A DNA stretch of 64,000 nucleotides. Origin: Watersipora subatra (taxonomy: Eukaryota; Bryozoa; Gymnolaemata; Cheilostomatida; Watersiporidae). Below the pieces are notes generated by a model. It ran no database searches and was not told the origin of the DNA. It saw only the letters and a list, made by a program, of their open reading frames with translations. The translations under genes and the position numbers were made by a program. Each line of letters starts with the position of its first letter. The stretch's first letter is position 1. Below, piece after piece: positions 24,759-39,700 of the stretch. The DNA is taken from the NCBI RefSeq assembly GCF_963576615.1, contig NC_088711.1, positions 36,444,121 through 36,508,120 of the forward strand, written 5' to 3'.

Positions 24759-27700
24759 CTACAAATAAGATATCCATAAAAGTTAAATCAATGCCTTTAT
24801 TTTACTGCATTTTTGTGTAGTATATTTTTATTGTTAATATATGTGCCAGTTCTCTCTAATAACATAGGGCATTTGCAACCAAATCTTTTACCAGAATCCA
24901 TCCAAATTCAATGGCTAATCTTTACATTTTATGGATAGGTAATAAATCATGGAGGATAGTAATATATCATAGAGGATAGTAATATATCATAGAGGATAGG
25001 TAATATATCATAGAGGATAGATAATATATCATAGAGGATAGTAATATATCATAGAGACTAGGTAATATATGACAGAGAGCAGGTAATATATGATAGAGAA
25101 TAGGCAATATATGACAGAGAGCAGGAAATATATGATAGAGAATAGGTAATATATCATAGAGAATAGGTAATATATCATAGAGCTCTAGCCGAGTAAGACT
25201 ACCATTGATAGGAGTGAGCTAACAAAAGAAATGAAACTTACCCTGTTGTGAAACCAGCGAAAGCGGGCGGCACCCATCGAACGACAAGTTTCTTTGCACT
25301 TTGATAATTGGAGACAACTTTTGACAAAAGCAACTGTGCAGTTTTCCATCTTAACTGTGCTGAGTACCTCTTTGTCCCAAGAGAATCTCACCAGACTGTT
25401 TTCTAACAAAGACCAGGTAATAGTGAATTATAGGAGCTATCCATGATTTCGAGTAATACAAGAGCTATAAAGGCTATTAAGCCAGTCAAAACAGTTTTAA
25501 AAAACTGGTTATACTTTTAATATGCACGTAATAAGACTTGAAAGGTAGTGCTGCGGTAACTTCACAGATGTTGATCAACACATTCTGTCAATGATTCGAA
25601 ACAATCTCATATATTTTCATTAGGTCTATGCCCGTTCGGGATATCTTGAGGCTGACCAGTTTTTTAATCACAAACTATAAAGAAAGTAATATTGTGAAAT
25701 GCAACTCTCTGACAAGGTTTTGTTTACTTGTTATGTCTTATAGAAATTTTGAATGATGAATCTAAACCTCCAAAATAAATTTAAAAGTATTAATGAAATG
25801 TAATGGAAAGAAAATTTGAATAATGTTTAAACTCACCCTACGACGAGAGAAATGTTCACACTAAAGGTTATACAAAACGCAATGTTGCGTGGGAATTAGA
25901 AACACATTAGCAAATGCATTGAATGCGAATAGGATATAATATTCTGTGCAGAGACATTGGAATTGTTTCTAAACTAAGACAGAAACAAATTGTTAACCAA
26001 CTCTGGCTTCGGCAAACCATAGATGCAAACATGGCTTCATTACAGCGTTTCCTGAGCAATCGCTAAATGAAGACATCGCTTAAACTGAATGAAAATTTCT
26101 GGTGGAAAGCAATTCGGTATCACTACGCGAGGACTACAGGAATGAAGAACGTATGAATGGGACTGTAGCGAATGACTGAAATAATAGAGCGTCGATCGGT
26201 TTGGAGTACTACAATTTTTGGAACATCTCCGAGACCCTTGCTCGCAGTTATCCTAGAGGAATGAATAAGGACAGAAAAGATAAATGATAGGACAGTTGGG
26301 TTCCCTGTATATATGGAGTAAGTGTATGCCATTGAATTCCTATGGTCTATGTTGAGCATTGAGACTGGGTATGGTAATGCCTCCATGACGCATCTTGGAT
26401 AAATGTGGCCTGAGATCTTCATCAATATTAAAAATTTATTAATAGGCTATCGGTGTGTTTTCATTGTGAGGATGACGAAGATTGGGAGTTGTGCACACAT
26501 TGAGTTACTGTGCATTATGTGTTTCCATAGACATTCATGCGTTGCGGTCAAATGCGTTCGGATTTGTTAAGTAAAATAAGGAAGTTTATGCCAAAGGTCA
26601 TAGCAGCGCACTCCTGTATCACTCAAATCGAAATGACTGACATGTGAAAAATGTTTAAGATGGAATAGCTTACTTGAAATTTTCTGGCTATTATTCGCAA
26701 TGGCGTTTCTATCTTGTGCGTTGCATAACCGACATGCTCGGTAAATGCTCTGCTCAATAGAGTCACTGTGCCAGTTTATCGAAAGTTCGTATAGAGGACA
26801 ACCCCTAGTTTATATGTACACCAGCAAGCCTCAATGCATGCGCCTAGATCAAACCCACTCAATAACAGATAGACTTCCCACAGGGATACGCATAATCTGG
26901 ATGCACCTTTAATGAGAGAAGAATAAAACTAGAAGTAGCTAGTAATAAACTTAAAGATCAAAGTTCATTCCATCCTCTTCCTTCATTCTGATCAGTTCTC
27001 AGCTGAATCTATTGATAGATTCAGCTGAGAACCTGAGACAAAACCTGAGAAGCCCTAAAAATATGCACTGCCGTAAACCTGCATCTCCTGCTACTCTGTG
27101 AAAATTTAATAAAAACAATTAGTACAAGTCTAAAAAAAGCTAATAAACATGAAGTCTCACAATCAGTACTGCTTCAACGCTAAGGCAAGGAGAGAAAACT
27201 CCACAAAAATGTGACACGAGACCTTTATAACAAATACTACCTCACTGCTAAGAATCAAATGAGAACTCTGAATATTCTGATATGAAAGCTGTGTAACGAC
27301 CGAGAGTCAAGGGTAGTTAACTCCATTAATACTGCAATATGCAAGCTGTGTAAGCAGTATCGCTGTTGCTGAGAGTCAAGGAGAGAGAATGCCATAAATA
27401 TTGTTGATGGGCATCCTTGCATTCAGTGAACTGTTGATACACTCATAGTTAATATATTACTAAAATACATTACTCATAGAGGGTCTAAGGAAAGAAACCA
27501 TACTATTTTAGCCATAGTAGCTATGAATCCTCAATAATAGACCACTTTCATTCCATTAACTTTTATTCACCCCACCTAGGCATTCAAAAGAAGTTAGCAA
27601 AAGGACCTTAGGCTAGATAGTTAATGTAGAAAGACAACTCAAAGCACCAGTCATTCTGGGTAAGCTTATTACCAGCCAGCGCATTCCCCTACTCCCATGT

Positions 27701-30700
27701 AGATCTGAATACATGTAAATGTCTAGCAGGAAATGTGATCAATTGTGTCATTCTAGGCACTGACAAGCTGAAGGGAATACCAGGATGAACCAGACCGATA
27801 AATATTTTAGGAATGGAGGTAGGAGATTACTCGGGCTATTAAGCAGCAAATGGCACAGCTGAACTATACCCTAGATCCTCTTATGTTACAAGTATATAAA
27901 ATTCACTGAAGATCCTCATCAGCAATGCTATGTGAGGTATGTGAGACTTTGCCTTAATTACAGATATATGGAAGGATTACGTAAGTGTGGCAGATGAATA
28001 GAGCAGCCGGTGTGTAGCAGAGTGGTGGCCAGCCATTTGCAACAATCAATCACAAACGCCTTGTGAATAACAGAGATGTTTGGTATTGCCAGTCTATACC
28101 ACTTAGCTTGTTCTCTACGTCAATAATGCATAGTCATTAGTTTTTATATTCTTTCGCCTAGCAGAATCCAGTCTATTTTATGATGTTAGAATAAGTGGAA
28201 TGCGATATGCACAAAACTGTTTGACAAGCGAAAGAGCGAGGGTGCACATCTCTCTTCGTTCCTCACTACTGGATGGCTTATTTGTGGTCCAGCCATTCTG
28301 GTGTGTGACCGATGGCCGCCACCAACCAAAAGACTTTCAGAAAAGGTTTTCTCACGGCAAACTTAGAAACACACGCTCATCTCATCTGGAGTAACCAAGT
28401 ATTCTATCTAACGACGGTTAATTCTTGCGCTGTCACGCTTGAAGAATTGGTCATCTTAAGATCCTTTGATAAAGGAGCCATAAGAAGATATGAGGATGTC
28501 AATCAGAGAAAGAAGCTTGTGATCTTTAAATGATCAATTAAGGCATACCTTCGAAGTCTCACAGCTCTTTCCAGTACATTTGCACTTAGCAAGCGATGAG
28601 CTAGTATACAAAGTTATTTGACCCGTTTTAAACAATTTATTGCCTAAAAATATTTAAGTTTTGATTTGAAAACAAAATAAGAAGCAAAATTTAAGCAATG
28701 AATCAACAACTAAAAGAAATGAAACTTTAAAAGTGATAGTTATTTGCAGTTGGTGCTAAAAACTCCTTAGTGGTTGCAGAAAAACAGAATTCCGAGCGTT
28801 TAACCGCGATCAATTTCTGTCGATTTTAACCTTGAAACATCCTGGCAGTCAGATCACCTCAATCAAAAAACAATCGCAAATGATAGAATAATACTGATAC
28901 TTTCTGATAAAATTTTGTGCCGAGTTCATCTGTAAATATCAAGTGGCCCGGTTCTGAGATTTTGATCATGATGTCAAGCTGTGTTATGTGAATATTTATG
29001 TAAGGGTACTGATTCAACCTACTGATTGTTCAACCTTTGCTGGCACTTCTTTATTCCAAGTATTCTAAGGTAGGAACATTTAAGAGATCCAATGTTGCGT
29101 CATCGATAGTGGCTAATTGGTGCTTCAACACAAATAAGAAAGGTCGATTGCGACATCAGCTACAGAACCAATAATAATTCGCCTCCATGAATCATAAACC
29201 CAATCAAAGCAATCCCGGGTTAATGGAGAATCAGCAGGCCCGTGTGCAGCAAATGTCAAATTCCCTTTGACTCTTTAGAAGATAACGCCTTCAAAGGAAG
29301 ATTAGTAACTCGGACTAATTTGTGTTAATTATAGATGATGAGCTGTGAGCAATCGCTGCGCCAACCTAGATGATAGTTCGTAAGTGTTTTTTCATTTTCA
29401 TTTTACTGACAGCACAAAAAGTGACGAAATAGCTGCCCTCTGGGAGCCACAAGTATCTCAGTTAGAAACTTCTTCATTTAACCAATCACTTGCAAGTGTA
29501 TTTGGGCTCACGTGAAGGAATTTCTATAGCAAACTGGATTTTCATTTGCTCCAATTACTAAAAAACTAGGTTCTGAAGCTCTGAAGTTTACAGCAAAATA
29601 TAAATGGTCAAGTTAGTTTGCACTATACTGGTACCCTGGCTGTCTGGTGTGCCATAAAACATCATCATGTGTAATAAGTATCAACACCATTATTACAAAA
29701 TGCAGCAAGATGGTTGAGTGTGCCTGACTGCTAAGCCTGGTGTCCGAGTTTGAATGCTTTGCACGGCAATATTTTTTCCCAACATGCAACTGTGGCTTCG
29801 GAAAGACGAACACAGATCTTATTATAGTGAGGTTTTGTAAACTCGGGGTAATATTTTGCTGAAAGATGCAATTAGACTATACGATATATACCTATAACTA
29901 CTATAGGAGGAGAGTAGAGGTATAAGTTACCTCTAAAAAGCCTCAACGATGAACAACCAGAAAAGATTAACAACTAGAATAGATTAACAATCAGAATAGA
30001 TTAACAACCAGAGTAGATTAACAACTAGAACAGATTAACAACCAAAATAGATGAACAACCAGAATAGATTAACAACTAGAATAGATTAACAACCAGAAAA
30101 GATTAACAACCAGAATAAATTAACAACCAGAATAGATTAACAACCTGAATAGACTAACAACTAGAACAGATTAACAACTAGAATAGATTAACCACCAGAA
30201 TAGACTAACAACCAGAATAGACTAACAACCAGAATAGACTAACAACCAGAATAGATTAACAACCAAAATAGATTAACAACCAGAATAGATTAACAACTAG
30301 AATAGATTAACAACCAGAAAAGATTAACAACCAGAATAAATTAACAACCAGAATAGATTAACAACCTGAATAGACTAACAACTAGAACAGATTAACAACT
30401 AGAGTAGATTAACCACCAGAATAGACTAACAACCAGAATAGACTAACAACCAGAATAGACTAACAACCAGAATAGATTAACAACCAAAATAGATTAACAA
30501 CCAGAATAGATTAACAACCAGAATAGATTAACAACCAGAATAGACTAACAACCAGAATAGATTAACAACCAGAATAGATTAACAACTAGAACAGACTAAC
30601 AACCAGAATAGATTAACAACCAGAATAGATTAACAACCAGAATAGATTAACAACCAGAATAGACTAACAACCAGAATAGATTAACAACCAGAATAGATTA

Positions 30701-33700
30701 ACAACCAGAATAGATTAACAATCAGAATAGATTAACAACTGTGTAAAATAGACCCGGCAGATTATTAGCCTCTGAACCAACTTTAGTGTTGGAACGACGA
30801 TCAACTAGAAATTATAAAATTGTCTATCCACATTTTTCTCTAACGGTAAAGAGAAAAGCCTACAATATTTCTCCACTAGATATTACTACTATTGATAGAC
30901 TATTACTACTGAACAGATATAAATGGCCTCCCTCTGATCTCTCTCTCTCATCACTCCGAGCAGTTTAAGGCTACCTGTTGAATTGATTGCCTAATAAATT
31001 ATTCCTTCAAGTTATTGACTGACAGATGTTAAAGACCAACACTAGACATCCCAAGCAGCTCACCGCTACCATAAGCTGGGGTTTGAACACAGGCAAGTGA
31101 TTGAAACCGCAAGTCATTGCTAGACAATCTTTGGTCGACAGACCAATCTCAAATACGAACGAGACACAAGAACACAAAGACCTTGGACATTACAGATGAA
31201 ATGAGCTCCATCGAAGGGGACTGCATTCTTCCTGGGGCTTGGCAAGGTTCTCTTTGTCACAAGAATGTGATTGGATAAAATTAATAATATATGCATCGAG
31301 TGGTAGCGATTGGTAAGGAAAACACATTCACCATATCGGCAAAGGCTACTGCAAACCACATTGCGATGATGAAAAACTTTTTGTCGATCATGCCTGCAAT
31401 GCCCTAAAATGTCAATTAACAAGAATACCCTTACTTATAATAATGCTTTGCCTTCACATAGTTGGCAGGTGTATGGCAAAATGTATGAAATCATAAGGAG
31501 GCGAAAAGGTTTCAAACCGGTGCAATTACGATGTACCACTGCATCACTGTTTCCACGATGTGGTTAATCCGCAGGTTTCCATCATCTGCAAGTCCCGAAA
31601 GTCAGCAAGAACGAATACGACCAAAAAGAAAGATGCACAAAAACCTGGAAGTCAAATGAATTTTGTTACTCAAAAATTTTCAGCGAATGTTTCATGCTTG
31701 CAGAAGATGGAAATGACACTTACGAATGATGCGCAAGGAAATGCCGCGCAGGCTATTCCATGTTACAGACATTCTAGTTGTTCCTATTTCGAAAGTGTGT
31801 TACTAAGTACCTAAGCCACTTTGACCTCTGAAGTAGAACTCCTTATCTCTTTTAACAAAGCACTCGCGTTAATCGGCAGCATGCGAATATCCATTGAAAC
31901 ACTTATCACATGGTCACTCAACGAGCACGCAATTCCAAATCTACATCATCTGCACAACAGAAACATAGTGTATATTACACTACTATTAGACATGAGAATT
32001 TGTGGTAGCCCCAGTCTATAATTCGTTGCTAAGCACGGCCCTCACCTGTATCGACGGCCCTAACCTGTATCAACGGCCCTAACCTGTATCGACGTCCCTA
32101 ACCTGTATCGACGGCCCTAACCTGTATCGATGGCCCTAACCTGTATCGACGGCCCTAACCTGTATCGACGGCCCTAACCTGTATCAACGGATACTCCAAA
32201 GTTCTTGTGGTGAAGCAGACTCTCATAGGCTGGATACTTTATCACACTCCACATATCATTTGTTGGCTCCTCTGATTCTGTCAGTGCAGAAAATAGTCCA
32301 GGAATAGGATCACGCAGGTCTTCGACAGAACTAGAGTTGAGTGCACCATGTATGACCTCTGGAGGTTCACACATTCCTAAAATAGTCATTTGTGGTTGAT
32401 AAAAGACAACAAACATCCCATGAATACATGAATGCAAAGGTTGTCGGTGTGTAGGGAGAATGTAGAGCACGACCATTGCTCATGTCATAGATTTCTAATA
32501 CAGTCAAACCATGGCTTACAATCATATCTACATACAAATTTTTGACACACTATCAAATTCAGGCTAATATTTGTCTCAGAATTCAAAGTAACTGTCAATA
32601 TATGCCGTACGGAGTTTCTCAAAACAAAAGAGTTTGGTAAGTGCATATGCATGCGGTTCTCCTTCACAATCTTTGGTTCTCTGACGTTCAAATAAACAAG
32701 CTTCGAACCTTTCTTAAATTTAAAATTATGAATCACCAGACTAGTGCTAATAGTAGTGAAAAAAAGGAAAGGTTTTTTTAGAATTTAGCAAGAAATTATA
32801 AAAAACATGAGCAAAGATCTTTGATATAATTTTCTAAAAACTTTCTAAGCTATTAAGAAGTCAACATGATAAAAAAGGTGGTGCAGAGGAAAACTCGGAA
32901 TGAGCGAGTACAAAGACTGATAACAATGAAAAAAAGTGAAAAAATATTATTTATAACCAAAATAACAAAATAACCTATAATAATGTTAGGCCAATGTAGT
33001 CTAAGATAGGCTAGCTCCGTATCGCGACTGTCGGTCTCTTGTATCATCAAATTTACCCTTTGCCTTTAGAGTAAAGACAATTTAAAAATAAAGCCTCCTA
33101 TTGATTATTACTTTATATGTTACGTCTTTTAAACATAATTAAGTTTTTAGATTTTTATGTAATGTATTTAATTTAATACAAAAAATATATAGGCCTATAT
33201 ATACTCGGCAGGCTTTAATATTAAAGATACTGATGGCGAATATAACTTAGGGGATCATAAACATGATCATCATTATGTTAGACTAGCTTTACATTTTGTA
33301 CAAAGTAAGATGAAGGAAGTCTAGAAACAAGACTAATCTATGAGTAGTCTTGCCTGCTCTAATTTTACAAGAAGTTTCCGAGAAATTGAGTGTGATAACT
33401 GAGCAAAATATGCTAAACAGGCCAGTACGAGCTGTTAGTAGATATCGCGAGTATGTACTTGCAGATGTTCTAGCGTCAATGTAGCGCTACGGTCTAAATA
33501 CAACTAGACGATTGTGTGTTTAGTGAACTAAATCCCACCAGTATAAACTGCAATCATACACTATGTTTCCATGATGCGCAGTGCTTCGGAGTTGCGCTAT
33601 CTCCGAATCATGGAAACGGCGTCTTCGCACTGAAATCACTGCGCACTGATCAGTGCGAAGCCAGTGCAAATTCGCAGCAAGGAAACAGCGACTGCGCAGT

Positions 33701-36700
33701 GGCTGCGCATAGCTCTCATGCCGTGGAGACGGATTCTTCGAGGGCCATAAACTAGTACAAAGGTTGTCCTGCTAATCTTGTTTTTTTACTATTCTTCCGA
33801 TCTTCTTTCACCTAAATTTAATTATGATCTGCATTCACGAGGATGATGAGGTGATTACTTTCCTGGACTTTGTTATCGATGCCAACACTTTTCAAAAAAT
33901 AGGTGGCAAGTCCTAAATTAACGTTTAAATAATATACTTAAAAATACTTATTAAAAATATATTACTATGTAAAAAGTGTGTTAAGGTTTGTAAAACCTTG
34001 TGAATGTTTATTGTAAATAAAAGTATGACGACAGAATCATAAAAAACCGTTTATGACGTTCGGTATCTGTGATCGATTCTATTTCTCCATCAGGCGATTC
34101 GATTTATACAATTTCTCTTCTCTGGCTAATTTGCGGTATTTGCTGAAAACCACTGCGCAGCATGGAAACGTACAATCCCCTCGACTTCAGAGGGGGCTGC
34201 TTCGCAGTACTGCGCACCATGGAAACATAGTGATACAACATTAACTGATAGTTGAGAAATGATATAATTTGACAATACATAGCAGGTGTCTACAGAGTAG
34301 TAAAAGCCACTTTATCATGACATCTGGCATGCTTTTGAAGCAGTGGGTGAACACCTGGCAGAGACAACACGCCGTCACTAAGGAAAGTTCAGTGAACAAA
34401 GACAGACTCCCCAATTGTTTTTCCACTTGAACTGCTCTAGGGTGCCCGAAACACAACATCTCAGGCGATCTCCAAAGTAGGGTTGGTAAAACTTTATACA
34501 AAAGTGTGTCTTGCGAATGACAGTTGTTCATACAATTAGTAATAAAAATATATACATGTATTGTGAATGCCTGGTTGGTACAATTGAGACTGAATTCTGC
34601 TAGTTAATACATGGTCAGGTAGCATTGCTGTTTCCAAACTGTGTTACAAGCCGAGTAACTAGTAACTCACTCAGCTGATTAAAACTGTTACCCTTTCATG
34701 TCAAGTTTGACAGAATTTGTCAATCCATATTCAAAAAGGGAATATTGAATTTATAGTTGCACAATCATTTTGCTATGTAATGCTTGTTTTTTTTATTGTT
34801 ATATGTGCATTTCTTTACTCGCCTCTCAAACCGATATTATTAACCTTTTGTCTAGTATAACCTTGCTTAAAGGTTGACTTGCAACAAAATTCACATTACA
34901 GTTATTTGGTGTCAAAAGACCACCATGTCTTACTCTGCTGTGTTGAAGGCGCAAAATATGTGGAAATGTGATTACAAGCTCTTCAAAGCTCAAAAGCGAA
35001 CAGTTAATTGTGGCCATCCCGAAACTCAAAGAAGAATACTCAAATGAAACAAAGATTTTTTTTTCATGTTACAAGATACAAGAGTAGGTTTGTGCTGAGT
35101 TACTTGATTTATGTTGCAACCTTATATAAGTAGAAATATGCAAATGCAATAGCCGTCCCGTAACCAAGTTCATAATCACTTTAAATGCATGTTAAAGTGA
35201 TAGCAAATGTTAAATGTAAATGGCATTAAATGTATAGCATTGCCACTAACTTTCAATACATTGCTTATATAACTAAATAAAACACCATATTGGCAAGAGA
35301 AAATCATCCGCAGATGGATTGAAAGTTGGCATTCCAAGCAAAGTTTATTCTTAACGTTGCGCTCCAATCAGAGGTGATGCTGGGAAATTCATGTAGCACT
35401 GATGCGAGCTATGATACCAGAGTTTCACACCGTATATATGGCTAATGGTTTTTAAATTAACATGAAGTTTATTTGAAGTTATACAGACTATGTTTAATGC
35501 TATAATAGTATAGGAATCTGTGACCTAGTACAAGCGGAGCTTTATGATCTAATTACTTTTGTCACATTTAGATTATCAAAACTAGATTTTGATTTGCTTC
35601 TTAATTTTTGCTTCATTAAATTGTTACAGCGGCCAATAGCAAAACTCATGTAAATGTTACCGGTGAAAGATTAAAAAATTGGACTATCTTATTTTTACTG
35701 CCGCCAAAAATGGGAATTCCACATTTCTCATATATATATAACATAAAGTCAAGTTTGAGAAAACAAAATTAAAATGCATAATAATAGACTTGCTGAACTA
35801 TTATAGCAATGACATCATATAGCTTACATTGGCGGGCAGCCATACCTAACAGACTAATACGTAAAGATGGACATGTGGAGTATTCACAATAATAGGCAGT
35901 ATGATTTGTAACCTGGACTCCTTATTAACTTCAACACAGTGCGCCTTAAGATATAAAATAAAATAACCCAGCATGGCAGCAATAGTTCATCGCATAGTTT
36001 TTCTGTAAGTCAAATTGATAGTTGACACATTACAATAATAATTCATGCGTGTGAGCAAACAGGACACATGATTATAAATTATTCTCGTAAGAAATTACTC
36101 TGGGTTTGTTCCACAATCACGTTTGACAAATGAAGAAATATTGCATTGTCACACCAGGTTTAGGATTCTGCATACGCTAGCGACTTATGACTTGAAACGT
36201 TGACATTGGCTGTTAGCAATAGCAAATTCATGCTAGACATCATGACGTCACAGAAAACATTAATAGATCGATAGATATTAACTTTATTTACACAACTCAA
36301 TGCCGTTTAAAGCAAATTAGACCAGGAGACAAAAACAAGCAAGAAAAGTAGTAAATTAAATTATGTGTATCGAAAGAAAAAGCTCTTTTTGTAAAACGAT
36401 GTTCTATGATGTAAATTGGCCAAGTGTTGGTGCCTGGTATAAGGCATATTGCTTTATTTGGGATGTAGGAATGGAACAAATGATCAGGCAGATTGGAGAT
36501 ATGATTTGAGTATTTTAAACAGCAAATATCTAGAAACACATTTGGCTCCTCAGTATATACTATTAATTATAAAAGAGTGAGCAAACAGTAGAGCTGTAGA
36601 ACAATCAAATGTGACGTGTATGGTGTGTGTAAAATCAAGCGTGATGGACTATCGGTAAATACTGGCTGCAACAAAAGTGGATTGCTTACTGGCGACTACT

Positions 36701-39700
36701 GCAGGTGCTCTTGATATGAATCACCGATAGTGTAAGATAGTGTAAATGAAACTTTTAGAGAATGCCAATGTCAAGCATAAAAAGTAGGCGTAGTTGAAGA
36801 ACATACAAATATCAACCGAGGTTCCTCACAAAATTCTTTCAAGTGCATTGTTCTGTAAGTAGTGAACAGCAATAGGTAAGGCTTTTCAGAGACGATGTCA
36901 GAAGACCGACAGGTTAAAACTGGAAAGTTTAAGTTGAAATGTTGACAGCTCGGACAAGCGATGGGTTGCCATGTCTCTTTGTTGTGGTCATGCTATAGCA
37001 ATGAAAGAAAGCTGATACTCAAATAATATGCTAATAGGCTCTTTAAAGGAATGTGAAGCAACGGAACCGAGATTCAAACACGAGGGTGTCAGGTGTCGCA
37101 TTACAATAAGGCTGAATGCTCAACTCAAGTGATAGTCAACCCGCTTCAGCTCAGTGTGCAGGGAAATATGCTGTAAACTAGCATATAGATGAGACGAGAG
37201 GGTCTTATGTCAAACAGTCGAGTATCAGGTGGTTTAAAACAGCCTCGTGTGCTCAAAGGTATTTTTGAAGTTGATGTAGCCAATGATTTACCACAAGACA
37301 GGGAGATAGTTCATAGAGGAGCCTCAACAGCTTTGCGAATATCTCAGGGAGAGCTGGGAGACTGTCAAATCTAGACCCTCATTTTGTTATTGATATAGCA
37401 AAACATTGTAATAAGGCCTCTAAAGCCATACTAGCCTCAATCATGACAGACATGAAAAAAAGACATTTTCATTGAACAAAATGTTACTTAAATTCACATT
37501 GGGTAGACAATGAGAGGCCCCAAAACTTAAGGAATGTGATTTGATTATGGTAGTGTTGCAGTAAACGCAGTGGTACTATTAGGTACTGCTTGACCTATAT
37601 CGTACATAGTGGCTGTTTGTATTGCTCTGGTAACAGCCGACAACAAGTGTCTACATATTAGCCTGTGTACATGAATGACATTAGGTTGTTCATCTGATTA
37701 CTGCTAAGACGTACATTTGTGATATTTTACTATCGGCCTTCTTCAATAGCTCCATGATGTCCTATTCCAATCATAGACGAATGTCAAGGTAATATTTAGA
37801 GGCGGTGCTAGAGGTAGAGCTCAGTAATGCATGCAGATTGCAAGATTACTAAAATGCGCATTTCACTTTTTGTTTTATTTAGTTTATTATATATACAACT
37901 TTTGGTCATTTGAGATATCTAGTTGTTATAACTTTTTGCTCTGCCACAGTTTGCTACGGTACCTTTGATTTATTTTAAACTAATTTTTCAGGACCAACTG
38001 TCTACCATGAGCACTATTCTCTTAATAGAGTTGATCGTTAAGCTTGTTTTGCAACAAATGTATTGACCGTGGTAATGCGATTTTCGCCTGGCTTTTTTTG
38101 CGTGCAAGTATTACCCACATGCTGAAAATTTAAAAAGCAGTACACATGTATGCCATTTCTATCCCACTTAAGATCAAGCCTTTGGTTAGCTGTCCCATCA
38201 AAAACTGCACATCAGTTATTAACAAGCAATAATTTTTTAGGATATCCGCTTGACTACTAAAACAACTAGCCAATGAATAATTAGTTTATCATCTACCTGA
38301 TAACTAGTTAATGAAGGCATGAGGTGAACATCTACGAATTTTATCCAGTAATTTCTTTGCATGGTTATCAACCTTTGAGAGAAAAGAGAAGTTTTCATGT
38401 ATTAAAAGCCAATTAATATTGTTTTTTTTGTGTGAAAACCAAATGTGCAACAGCAAAGGCATGTTTAAAAGCTGATCGATTGTTAATAATTAATTGCATA
38501 ATCATTTTGGCAATAATTACAAGTAAAAAATCACTTATGTGTAAAAATTGTCTCTATAACAAACCTGTGAGGGTAGAATGTTTTTCATCCAGATCGTCAG
38601 TGTGCTATTTGACTTTCATGAAGGTAATTTAGAATTCGGCAGGATTTGTAAACATGCTAAAAAGCCGCAACCTAAGTTTTAATTAGTTTAAAGATCCGTT
38701 CTTTTTATATTCGGTAAAATAAGCGGATGCTTGCAAAAGAACAGCGGAGCCAAAGGTGCGACTGATTATCTGGCAGGAGTACGAATCAATACTGCAGAGA
38801 AATTCACACAGCATTAAATATGCAGCACGTAAAAATGTGCAAATAACTACATAACAAAATCTAAATGATGTGTTAAAGACTAAATTACTAAAGTAATAAT
38901 CAATATATTATTACTGAAAGAACCCAGGAATGAAAATGCAGGTTTAGTGATGAGAAGATTTAGAGCTGGTGATAGAAACATGTTCGGCTTCAATTAAATA
39001 AAGATTCAACTGCTTGTGCACTTTTTATTACTTTTTAAGTTTTATTTTCCATTTGCAACAGCCTTTTACATTTCCTTAAGAAGCTGTTTTGTGTTAGAGA
39101 ACTGAATACTGTAGGCTGAATATTACTTCAGCAGTAGGGTAAATATTTGTTCAAATTTGAGATGTTACGCTTTAAAATTAGGTGAGATCTTTCTTATGGA
39201 CTAACAATCAATAAAAAAGGATTTATCGTTATAGTACCTTACGGACACCTTATAGACACATAAAGTTGGTGACGAGTAGGCCCTGATGTAGAAGTGTTGA
39301 GAGAGATATACAACATAACTTTTCTTAACTTACACTAAGTAAAGTTAACACTATTTTAGATATTATACTTGACAATACTTGTTTTTTACATTTTCACCAG
39401 TAGCTTTAGTTCTACTAATAAAATTCTTCAAGACACTAGGAATGTCATAAGTTGGAAATTACTTCAGATGTCGACTTTAACGTTTGCTGAAACTTTACAT
39501 CACACATGGAGAAGTTTGTATGCAGAGGCAATTGTAAAAAATAGGTTTTACTGTAAGCATGTTTGATGCTAAGTGACACAACAACAGTCAATTGGCACAA
39601 AGAGGGGAAAACCAATTTGATACATCCTGGAGTCTGATACCTTAATTAATGTTTTCAGCACAGCGTTTGGAATGACTGACCGCATTTTTGAGTTGATCGT

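Larger units (their letters stand above)
25403..32178. other. TWSG1: TWSG1 intron 2 (6.8 kb)
   Basis: It contains a degenerate MITE at 26513-26740, an 18-bp-arm perfect palindrome at 26995-27032, the 17-bp minisatellite at 29943-30738 and the donor-repeat array at its 5' end. No nested gene is supported. Confidence 0.7.

Noticed and set aside
28200-28533. Plus-strand frames of 64 and 73 codons inside TWSG1 intron 2
   Set aside because: No splice sites, domain or second line of support; the length is expected by chance.
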